Positions 1 through 5,979 of a DNA stretch of 6,252 bases are shown one piece after another. Under the pieces are notes generated by a model that saw only the letters and a program-made list of their open reading frames with translations, was not told where the DNA came from and searched no databases. The stretch is from Thermoplasmata archaeon. Its GTDB lineage: Archaea; Thermoplasmatota; Thermoplasmata; SG8-5; JAGLSY01. The stretch covers positions 1-6,252 of the forward strand of contig JAGLSY010000230.1 of NCBI GenBank assembly GCA_023135545.1, read 5' to 3'. Within the stretch, counting starts at the first letter, position 1. The number at the start of each line of letters is the position of its first letter. The translations under genes were made by a program, and so were the position numbers.

Positions 1-966
1 GAGCCGCTCGGATTCCCGAAGCCGGACTTCCTCTGGCAGGACCATATCTGCTGCTCGCATGCGAAGTGGTATCAGGTGGTTTCGGAACTCGAGGGCGGAA
101 TACCGACATACACTGTTGACAACGCGGTAGGGCCAGCACATGAGATCAACGACCGAAAAATAAAATTCGTGGTTGAGCAGCTGAAGGAAGGCATCGGCTT
201 TCTGGAAAAGACCACTGGCCGGGATTACGACGACGAATTGATGTACAAAGCGATAAGAAACCATTTTGTCTCAACATCGAAATGGGCTGAGATCTGCGAG
301 TTGAACAAAGCCATTCCTGCGCCACTGGATGAAAAATCCATCTATTCGCTCTATGTTCTGGGAACACTGCAAAAGGCAGGCAAACAAGTAGCCGATTTCT
401 ATGAAAAGGACCTGCTGCCTGAAGTTCAGGACCGCGTAAGGAGAGGAATAGCAGCCGTGCCAAATGAAAGGTTCAGAGTGATGTCAGATACGCAGCCGCC
501 GTGGAGCTTCCTCAAGGTTTTCAGATATCTCGAGAAGTTCGGATGTGTTTCCGTGGGTTCCCTTTACACCTTCGGCCTCATTGGCCAGTGGGAGGTCAAG
601 GAGGATGGTTCCTGGGGTCCGAAGCCCATACCGGAGGTAGAGTTCTCGAGCAGGGACCAGGCTCTCTACGAGTACGTGAAATACGAATTGCACAAGCCGG
701 AATGGCAGCATTTCTATTCATGTCATCTCAAGAGCGATATGATGATACGGATCGCCAGGGAATGGAAGCTCGACGGTGCCATGCTGCACTACAACAGAGG
801 CTGTGAAGGCCTCAGCATCGGGATTGCCGAAAACAGACTGGCCCTGCTTGACGCCGGCTATTCGGTGATGGCATTCGAAGGCAACAATGCGGATGAAAGG
901 GAGTTCGATGAGGCGAGGACAAAAGCGAAGATAGATGCATTCATGGAAACCATAGGTGCAAAATGA
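1..966 (+). CDS. bzdO: Benzoyl-CoA reductase, bzd-type, subunit O (5' truncated)
   Basis: This is the C-terminal 321 residues of a BcrB/BcrC/HgdB-family subunit, open at the window's left edge. The family is normally about 440 residues, so roughly a quarter is missing. Subunits N and O form the module that binds the aryl-CoA and carries [4Fe-4S] clusters for ring reduction in the cytoplasm. Visible signs are the PKPDF...HICCSHAKWY segment (residues 6-24, Cys17 and Cys18 as candidate cluster ligands), the TQPPWSFLKVFRYLEKFG stretch and GSLYTFGLIG typical of the O subunit, and the NRGCEG motif with Cys268, the conserved C-terminal cysteine region of the family. The gene is followed 12 bases later by bzdP, and bzdPQ next to it supports O over HgdB-like dehydratase subunits. 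The in-frame GTG at 76 is internal, because the reading frame continues upstream with conserved sequence. Subunit assignment is from recalled family features, not from a search; the exact aryl-CoA substrate is open. Confidence 0.85.
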   Translation, partial: EPLGFPKPDFLWQDHICCSHAKWYQVVSELEGGIPTYTVDNAVGPAHEINDRKIKFVVEQLKEGIGFLEKTTGRDYDDELMYKAIRNHFVSTSKWAEICELNKAIPAPLDEKSIYSLYVLGTLQKAGKQVADFYEKDLLPEVQDRVRRGIAAVPNERFRVMSDTQPPWSFLKVFRYLEKFGCVSVGSLYTFGLIGQWEVKEDGSWGPKPIPEVEFSSRDQALYEYVKYELHKPEWQHFYSCHLKSDMMIRIAREWKLDGAMLHYNRGCEGLSIGIAENRLALLDAGYSVMAFEGNNADEREFDEARTKAKIDAFMETIGAK

Positions 967-978
967 GGAGGAATTAAT

Positions 979-1758
979 ATGATCACAATGGGAATAGATA
1001 TGGGAGCAAAGACCATAAAGGTCGTGATCCTGAAGGACAACCAGGTAATAGCAAGGTCCATCGTGACAGCCGGGTTCGAGGTTGAAAAGATGGCCAAAGA
1101 AGCGATAGACAAAGCCCTCAATGAGGCGGGCATCACCAGGGACGACATCTCCAAGACGGTATCTACCGGAGCAGGCGAGAAGCAGGCTCCGTTTTACGAT
1201 GAGACCCGCTCGATGGTGGGTTGCGACTCACTCGGGGCGGCATATCTCCATCCATCTGTCAGGTGCGTGATAGACGTGGGCGCCGAGGAAGGCAGAGGTA
1301 TGAGATGCGACGAGACCGGCAAGATCCTGGATTTCGAGGTCAATGAGAAATGTGCTGCGGGCGCGGGAGCTTTTACGGAAGCGATGTCACGCGCTCTCGA
1401 GGTCCCCCTTGAAGAACTGGGCCCTCTATCATTGAAGGCAACCGAGGATGTCCCGATGAATGCGCAGTGCACGGTATTTGCAGAATCCGAGGTAGTCACG
1501 ATGGTGCACAACAACGTTCCTAAGGAGAACATGGCAAAGGCGGTACATGATGCCATGTCCAGCAGGATAACGTCAATGGTCAGGAAGATAGGCTTCGAGA
1601 AGGATGTCGTTCTGGTCGGGGGGGTAGCCAAGAATGTCGGGTTTGTGAGCTCCCTAAATAGCGATTTGGGACTGGAAGTGATCGTGCCTGATGAGCCCGA
1701 GTTCGTCGGAGCCCTGGGTGCCGCGCTGGCAGCCGCAGGCTGGAAAGGAGGTGCGTGA
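979..1758 (+). CDS. bzdP: Benzoyl-CoA reductase, bzd-type, ATPase subunit P
   Basis: This 259-residue protein belongs to the BadF/BadG/BcrA/BcrD ASKHA ATPase family. It is one half of the ATP-driven electron activation module that passes ferredoxin electrons to the N/O subunits. Visible motifs are phosphate-1 GIDMGAKTIK at residues 5-14, a modified phosphate-2 loop DVGAEEGRG at 99-107, the cluster cysteines Cys125 (NEKCAAGAG) and Cys164 (AQCTVFAE), and the adenosine loop VLVGGVAKN at 211-219 with GALGAAL near the end. The 39-residue spacing of the two cysteines matches the activator HgdC, where a dimer shares one [4Fe-4S] cluster. The start is ATG 979 with GAGGAGG at 965-971, 7 bases upstream; a second ATG at 988 would cut the chain just before the phosphate loop and lacks the spacing. 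The phosphate-2 loop differs from the usual DxGGQD, which BzdQ keeps. It is separated from bzdQ by one base. Confidence 0.9.
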   Translation: MITMGIDMGAKTIKVVILKDNQVIARSIVTAGFEVEKMAKEAIDKALNEAGITRDDISKTVSTGAGEKQAPFYDETRSMVGCDSLGAAYLHPSVRCVIDVGAEEGRGMRCDETGKILDFEVNEKCAAGAGAFTEAMSRALEVPLEELGPLSLKATEDVPMNAQCTVFAESEVVTMVHNNVPKENMAKAVHDAMSSRITSMVRKIGFEKDVVLVGGVAKNVGFVSSLNSDLGLEVIVPDEPEFVGALGAALAAAGWKGGA

Positions 1759-1762
1759 GTTG
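1746..1762 (+). promoter_or_regulatory. Shine-Dalgarno and TTG start of bzdQ
   Basis: AGGAGGTG (1746-1753) lies inside the last codons of bzdP and ends 6 bases before TTG 1760. That is the ideal distance, so TTG 1760 is preferred as the bzdQ start. The in-frame GTG at 1751 sits within the Shine-Dalgarno itself, and ATG 1691 would overlap bzdP by 68 bases and add residues with no family likeness. Confidence 0.7.
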
Positions 1763-2626
1763 ACGGAAAAGAAGGAATTATGGAGATGGACAGAATCAAG
1801 ATGGACGAGCCCGGATATTGATTGGAAAGGCAAGTTGATAACATCGGGGGTTGACGTGGGCTCGGTAAGTTCACAGGCCGTCATACTCGCCGACGGCGAG
1901 TTATACGCTTTCTCTAACATGAGGACCGGCTCCAACAGCCCGGATTCGGCCATCAATGCCATAAACTGGGCCATGGAAGAGACCGGTCTGACTTTAGAGG
2001 ACATCGCCTACACCGTCGGAACAGGATATGGGCGTGTAAACGTGCCGTTCAGTCAACGTGCCATTACCGAGATCGCATGCCATGCTAGGGGAGGCAACCA
2101 CATGTACGGCCCCACGGTAAGGACGATATTGGACATGGGGGGTCAGGACTGCAAGGCCATCCACTGCGATGAAAAGGGCAAGGTGACGAACTTCCTCATG
2201 AACGACAAGTGCGCTGCCGGCACGGGCAGGGGCATGGAGGTGTTCGCCGATCTCCTTGGCGTGTCCATTAACGATATAGGAGACCTTTCGCTGGATATAG
2301 ATGAAGAGCCGCCACCGGTAAGCAGCACCTGTGTCGTGTATGCGAAGACCGAAGCCACCGGCCTGCTCAGGGAAGGCTGGCCGACGAACAAGGTTCTGGC
2401 AGCCTATTCTTCTGCCATGGCACACAGGATAATAACTCTCCTTGAAAGAATAGGTATCGAGGAGGACTTTGCCATAACCGGCGGGATAGCCAAGAACAGG
2501 GGCGTCATCACCAGGCTGGAAAAAGAGGTGGGGATACCGATAATGAAAACAGATTACGACACCCAGATAGCCGGTGCCCTGGGGGCCGCCCTTTTCGCAA
2601 AGGCGTTGAAGGAGAAAGGAAAGTAA
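1760..2626 (+). CDS. bzdQ: Benzoyl-CoA reductase, bzd-type, ATPase subunit Q
   Basis: This 288-residue paralogue of BzdP is the second ATPase/activator subunit. Together they should form a heterodimer holding one [4Fe-4S] cluster between them. A Trp-rich N-terminal extension of about 28 residues (WRWTESRW) precedes phosphate-1 GVDVGSVSSQ at residues 30-39; such an extension is a Q-subunit trait as I recall it. The canonical phosphate-2 DMGGQDCK is at 125-132. Cluster cysteines are Cys151 (NDKCAAGTG) and Cys191 (SSTCVVYAKTE), 40 apart. The adenosine loop ITGGIAKNRG is at 239-248, with AGALGAALFA near the C-terminus. The start is TTG 1760, chosen from the Shine-Dalgarno spacing; translation is probably coupled to bzdP, whose stop is 1 base away. 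It could be confused with a lone dehydratase activase (HgdC/HadI), but the paired paralogue and the O subunit upstream argue for a class I aryl-CoA reductase. Confidence 0.9.
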   Translation: MTEKKELWRWTESRWTSPDIDWKGKLITSGVDVGSVSSQAVILADGELYAFSNMRTGSNSPDSAINAINWAMEETGLTLEDIAYTVGTGYGRVNVPFSQRAITEIACHARGGNHMYGPTVRTILDMGGQDCKAIHCDEKGKVTNFLMNDKCAAGTGRGMEVFADLLGVSINDIGDLSLDIDEEPPPVSSTCVVYAKTEATGLLREGWPTNKVLAAYSSAMAHRIITLLERIGIEEDFAITGGIAKNRGVITRLEKEVGIPIMKTDYDTQIAGALGAALFAKALKEKGK

Positions 2627-2637
2627 GGTGGTTCTAC

Positions 2638-2925
2638 ATGATAGCGAACTACGGATACAAGGACGGCTCGGGTGAGTATTTCATAACCATAGACACCGAT
2701 AAATGCAACGGGTGCAGGGATTGCGTGAGTGCCTGTCCAGGCAGAGTGCTGGACGTGGGACCTGATGAGAACGACCCCCTGTCCGATGACGAGGTCGTCT
2801 TCGTCACGGATGAAGAGAGGAAGAAGATCAAGTACACCTGCGCCCCTTGTAAACCCAGGGACGACAGACCACCCCTTCCCTGTATGGCAGCCTGCGAACC
2901 CGGTGCGATATCACATTCCTGGTAA
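2638..2925 (+). CDS. bzdM: 2[4Fe-4S] ferredoxin, probable electron donor to the reductase
   Basis: This 95-residue acidic, soluble protein has two cluster motifs: Cys23-x2-Cys26-x2-Cys29-x3-Cys33-Pro, and Cys68-x2-Cys71-x10-Cys82-x3-Cys86 with the proline one residue later than usual. The long loop between the second and third cysteines of motif two resembles Allochromatium-type ferredoxins, known for very low redox potentials; the ferredoxin serving Thauera benzoyl-CoA reductase is of that type. The chain ends 9 residues after the last cysteine, so the C-terminal helix of the Allochromatium protein is absent. An acidic segment (residues 43-60) joins the two motifs. ATG 2638 has AAGGTGG at 2625-2631, 6 bases upstream, and lies 11 bases after bzdQ. 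Placement directly after bzdQ matches bzdM in Azoarcus. The role is inferred from context; the ferredoxin call itself is firm. Confidence 0.85.
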   Translation: MIANYGYKDGSGEYFITIDTDKCNGCRDCVSACPGRVLDVGPDENDPLSDDEVVFVTDEERKKIKYTCAPCKPRDDRPPLPCMAACEPGAISHSW

Positions 2926-2931
2926 TGTGAT
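2910..2931 (+). other. Perfect 8-bp inverted repeat at the ferredoxin stop codon
   Basis: ATCACATT (2910-2917), a 6-base loop CCTGGT, and AATGTGAT (2924-2931) form a perfect dyad that includes the ferredoxin TAA stop (2923-2925). It opens the largest gap in the window, the 63 bases before the flavoprotein gene. In RNA it would be an A/U-rich stem with no following U-run, so a strong intrinsic terminator is unlikely. It could be an mRNA processing or stability element, a weak attenuator, or an operator. It could also be chance. Confidence 0.4.
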
Positions 2932-2988
2932 TTCGATAGGATGTGCGGGGAGCAGGTATCAAATCCCCCATAAATAGAGAGGAATAGA

Positions 2989-5496
2989 ATGACCATCACA
3001 CTGAAAATCAACGACGAGGAGATCAAGGCCGGAGACGGAATGACCATACTGGAGGCGGCCCAGTCCGGCGAGATCTACATACCGAGGCTGTGTTATCATC
3101 CAAGTCTTGGAAGTTCGCACGGACTCAAACCAGTTGATGAAATACACAGGGAGGACGGTGAGTTCCGCAACGATGGCTCGGGGCCGGAGGATGGCTATTC
3201 TGGCTGTCGGTTATGCCTAGTGGAGATCGAGGGGCGTGACGGTCTTTTCACGTCCTGTGACACTCTGGTCGAAGAAGGCATGGTCATCAACACAGAAACA
3301 GATGCCGTTAAAGAGGAACGCAGAGATAACCTGGCGGAGATACTGAGAGACCACCCACATGCCTGCCTTCTCTGCGCCCAGCAGGAGGGGTGCTCAAGGA
3401 CACAATGCTCCACCAATGTGCCGGAAGACGAGCGCTGCTGCCCCCTTCTCGGACATTGCGAGCTTCAGAAAGTATCGCAATATGTGGGTGTCAAGGAAAA
3501 TTTGACCAAGTATGTTTTCAAGAACCTTCCGAAGCATGAGGACGAAGCGCTTTTCACTCGCGATTACAACCTCTGCATATCATGTTTGAGATGCGTGCGG
3601 GCCTGCAGAGACCTGAGGGATATTGAAACCCTGGGCTTCGTATATCAGAACGGAAAGGCCATTGTCGGCCCTACCAAGAATTCGAATTATGCAGAGTCCG
3701 ACTGCCGGTTCTGCGGTGCCTGTGCCGAGGTCTGCCCCACGGGAGCGATAACAGACAAGGACCTGCCGAAAGGAGAAAAGCAGGACGTCCTCGTACCCTG
3801 TATTTCAAATTGCCCGGCAGGTATCGACATACCGAGCTACATCTGGCACATCGGCGAGGGGAGATATGCCGAGGCCACATCAGTGATAAAAGAAAAGTTG
3901 CCCTTCCCCCTGATCCTGGGCTGGGTGTGCTTCCACCCTTGTGAGGATGCTTGCCGGAGGGGAGAGCTCAATCAACCCATGGCCATATGCTCGCTGAAGC
4001 GGTTTGCCGCGGAAAACGATGGCTCATGGAAAGTGAATCCAAAAGGACCCACCGGGAAGGGGGTGGCAGTGGTGGGCAGCGGGCCAGCAGGCCTCTCTGC
4101 GGCTTATTATATGGCCCTTTCGGGGCATAATGTGACGGTTTTCGAGGCGGAGGAGAAGATAGGCGGTATGCTGAGATACGCCATACCTGATTATCGCCTG
4201 CCTTCAGATGTTCTTGATGATGAGTTGAGAGTACTGGCTGACCTCAATATAGAATTTAAGATCAACACCAGGATAGGGGTTGATGTCGCGATATCCGACC
4301 TGCGGCAGGACTTCGACGCGGTATTCGTCGGAACCGGTGCCACGAACAGCAGGAAGATAACTCTGGAAGGCTCTGAGTTGGATGGGGTCGAATGGGGTCT
4401 GGATTTCCTGAAGGATGTGAAAAAAGGAAAGGTAACAACAATGACCGGACGGGTGATGGTCATTGGTGGAGGAAATGTGGCCATGGATGTTGCGAGGACA
4501 GCCATGCGCTTGGGCGCAAGCGAGGTCCAGCTTGCCTGTCTGGAAAGTGACGAAGAGATGCCGGCTCATGATTGGGAGATAGAAGAAGCCCGTGAAGAAG
4601 GCGTCATAATGAACCCGTCCTGGGGCCCGAAGATAATTACTGGTGATAACAAAGTTACCGGCATCGAGCTGGTCAAGTGCACATCTGTATTCGACAAACT
4701 GGGGAACTTCGCTCCGAAATTTGATGACACCACAACCACTGCAAAAGAAACAGACTCAGTGATACTGGCTATCGGCCAAAGCTCAGACCTTTCATTCCTC
4801 ACGGACATTGACACAAAAAGAGGCGCAATATCCGTGAATGAGGAAATGCAGACCAATACCGCGGGAGTCTTTGCCGGCGGCGAGGCTGCAAGAGGTCCTT
4901 CTTCAGTGGTGGAAGCCGTGGCAGACGGAGCCCTTGCCGTTTCGGCAATAGATAAATATCTGGGTGGGGATGGAAACATATACGAATCATTGACGGGATC
5001 AGTTGAGCCGGAACCAGGACTTGGAAAACTGGAGGGCTTTGCCGATATGGATCGAGCAGATGTTCCGAAACGGTCACCCGATGAACGGAAAAGCTCCTTT
5101 GATGCAGTTGAGCTCGGTTACGACGAGAACCTGGCCAGACAAGAAGCCGTACGGTGTTTGAGATGCGACCTTCGTCTCGATATACTGCCTGTAACACTTC
5201 CGCCTGACAAGTGGTTTGAGCTGAATGAGGAAAATGTGGCCGAGGTTCCGGCGATCGAAGGCGTTTTCCAGCTGCTGGACGAAACAAAGATGATAATTGT
5301 TATCAAAGGTTCGATGGACATTCAGGCAGACCTGCGGGCGAAGCTGGATTCGGAAACAAAGGCGAAGTACTTCGGATTCGAGCCGGACCCAATGTATTCG
5401 AAACGTGAGAGCGAATTGATACAGCAGTATCTGCAGCAGTTCGGAAAGATGCCGGAAGGCGATGGAGAAGGGGATGACCTTGATGATTTATTTTAA
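2989..5496 (+). CDS. NuoG/GltD-type iron-sulfur flavoprotein, putative NAD(P)H:ferredoxin oxidoreductase (BzdV-like)
   Basis: This 835-residue soluble redox protein probably feeds electrons to the ferredoxin and reductase. Domains in order: a [2Fe-2S] plant-type/NuoG domain (Cys35, Cys73, Cys76, Cys90); a NuoG-like His-Cys [4Fe-4S] module (His122, Cys126, Cys129, Cys135 or Cys157, plus Cys140, 150, 151); two ferredoxin motifs (Cys196/199/202/206 and Cys239/242/245/249); a GltD/DPYD-type helical Fe-S domain (Cys271, 275, 314, 318, 322, 334); an FAD Rossmann fold (GSGPAG 363-368); a pyridine-nucleotide Rossmann fold (GGGNVA 493-498); the closing FAD motif (VFAGGEAARGPSS, 627-639); RCLRCDL with Cys723 and Cys726; then a GIY-YIG-like domain (about 753-820) and an acidic tail ending DDLF. 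The GltD-like part and location recall BzdV of Azoarcus, but the NuoG front end and the C-terminal domain go beyond a plain GltD. The nucleotide site lacks the NADPH-type Arg-Arg pair. ATG 2989 follows AGAGAGGA by 5 bases. Electron direction and partners are inferred. Confidence 0.85.
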   Translation: MTITLKINDEEIKAGDGMTILEAAQSGEIYIPRLCYHPSLGSSHGLKPVDEIHREDGEFRNDGSGPEDGYSGCRLCLVEIEGRDGLFTSCDTLVEEGMVINTETDAVKEERRDNLAEILRDHPHACLLCAQQEGCSRTQCSTNVPEDERCCPLLGHCELQKVSQYVGVKENLTKYVFKNLPKHEDEALFTRDYNLCISCLRCVRACRDLRDIETLGFVYQNGKAIVGPTKNSNYAESDCRFCGACAEVCPTGAITDKDLPKGEKQDVLVPCISNCPAGIDIPSYIWHIGEGRYAEATSVIKEKLPFPLILGWVCFHPCEDACRRGELNQPMAICSLKRFAAENDGSWKVNPKGPTGKGVAVVGSGPAGLSAAYYMALSGHNVTVFEAEEKIGGMLRYAIPDYRLPSDVLDDELRVLADLNIEFKINTRIGVDVAISDLRQDFDAVFVGTGATNSRKITLEGSELDGVEWGLDFLKDVKKGKVTTMTGRVMVIGGGNVAMDVARTAMRLGASEVQLACLESDEEMPAHDWEIEEAREEGVIMNPSWGPKIITGDNKVTGIELVKCTSVFDKLGNFAPKFDDTTTTAKETDSVILAIGQSSDLSFLTDIDTKRGAISVNEEMQTNTAGVFAGGEAARGPSSVVEAVADGALAVSAIDKYLGGDGNIYESLTGSVEPEPGLGKLEGFADMDRADVPKRSPDERKSSFDAVELGYDENLARQEAVRCLRCDLRLDILPVTLPPDKWFELNEENVAEVPAIEGVFQLLDETKMIIVIKGSMDIQADLRAKLDSETKAKYFGFEPDPMYSKRESELIQQYLQQFGKMPEGDGEGDDLDDLF

Positions 5497-5523
5497 TTTA
5501 CAAAGATCTAAGGAGGCATAGGA

Positions 5524-5979
5524 ATGAAAATAGACCAAGAAAAATTCGAAATCCGAGTCATGAAGGAGGGGGACCTCCAGGCGATAATAGACATTGACGC
5601 CAAAGTGACAGGAACAAGTAGGGGAGAGTATTATGAGAGAAAGGTATCATTGATGCTGGACAAGAAAGGCAGCATTGCCACTTCGCTGGTTGCGGACAAC
5701 GACGGACTCGTTATAGGGTTCATCATGGGCAACATATACACTGGCGAGTTCGGTATACCGCAGACCACGGCATCACTAGATTCCATAGGCATAGACCCGG
5801 ATTATGCAAATCAGGCCATAGGTTCACAACTTCTGGAGGAGTTCATCCGCCATGTCCGGGCAGCGGGAGTAAAGGATATCCAGACCCTGGTGGACTGGGA
5901 CAATATCCAGTTGATGAAGTTCTTCAACAAGAGCGGATTTATACCTTCTAAAACACTTAACCTTGAGAAGAGGATATGA
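5524..5979 (+). CDS. GNAT-family N-acetyltransferase, substrate unknown
   Basis: This 151-residue protein has the usual length and fold pattern of a single-domain Gcn5-related acetyltransferase, which moves an acyl group from acyl-CoA to an amine. The N-terminal strand IRVMKEGDLQAI (10-21) is typical. Motif A runs from LDSIGIDPDYANQAIGSQLL (85-104), and motif B includes LVDWDNIQLMKFFNKSGF (122-139), with the Asn/Phe pattern that packs near CoA. The acetyl-CoA pyrophosphate loop reads ANQAIGS where RxxGxG is standard, so the leading Arg/Gln and first Gly are replaced. The start is ATG 5524 with AAGGAGG at 5510-5516, 7 bases upstream, and 27 bases after the flavoprotein stop, so it is cotranscribed. 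Possible jobs are lysine acetylation of a pathway enzyme or acetylation of an aromatic amine, as for BadL in Rhodopseudomonas palustris. Nothing here decides between them. Confidence 0.85.
   Translation: MKIDQEKFEIRVMKEGDLQAIIDIDAKVTGTSRGEYYERKVSLMLDKKGSIATSLVADNDGLVIGFIMGNIYTGEFGIPQTTASLDSIGIDPDYANQAIGSQLLEEFIRHVRAAGVKDIQTLVDWDNIQLMKFFNKSGFIPSKTLNLEKRI

Noticed and set aside
76..78. GTG 76 as the start of the first gene
   Set aside because: The frame is open to base 1 and the upstream residues (PKPDF...HICCSHAKWY) are conserved family sequence, so the gene is truncated by the window edge.
1691..1759. ATG 1691 as the start of bzdQ
   Set aside because: It lies 68 bases inside bzdP, the added 23 residues look like out-of-frame translation, and a well-spaced Shine-Dalgarno points to TTG 1760.
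1..2626. 2-hydroxyacyl-CoA dehydratase with activator
   Set aside because: Those systems have one activator forming a homodimer. Here there are two distinct ATPase paralogues, and the O-type motifs and following ferredoxin and oxidoreductase fit a class I aryl-CoA reductase.
2910..2931. CRP/FNR-type operator
   Set aside because: The half-sites are in the opposite order to the TGTGA-N6-TCACA consensus, and there is no promoter-like sequence beside it.
2947..2968. GGGGA/TCCCC inverted repeat before the flavoprotein gene
   Set aside because: Only 5 bp with a 12-base loop and no U-run; too weak to call as a terminator or regulator.
5245..5448. Active GIY-YIG nuclease
   Set aside because: Both signature tyrosines are missing (GVF for GIY, no YIG tyrosine), so only a fold resemblance is proposed.
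2989..5496. Complex I NuoG subunit or a formate dehydrogenase
   Set aside because: Only the N-terminal Fe-S modules match. The molybdopterin-type domain is absent and is replaced by GltD-type FAD and NAD(P) folds, and no other nuo genes are present.
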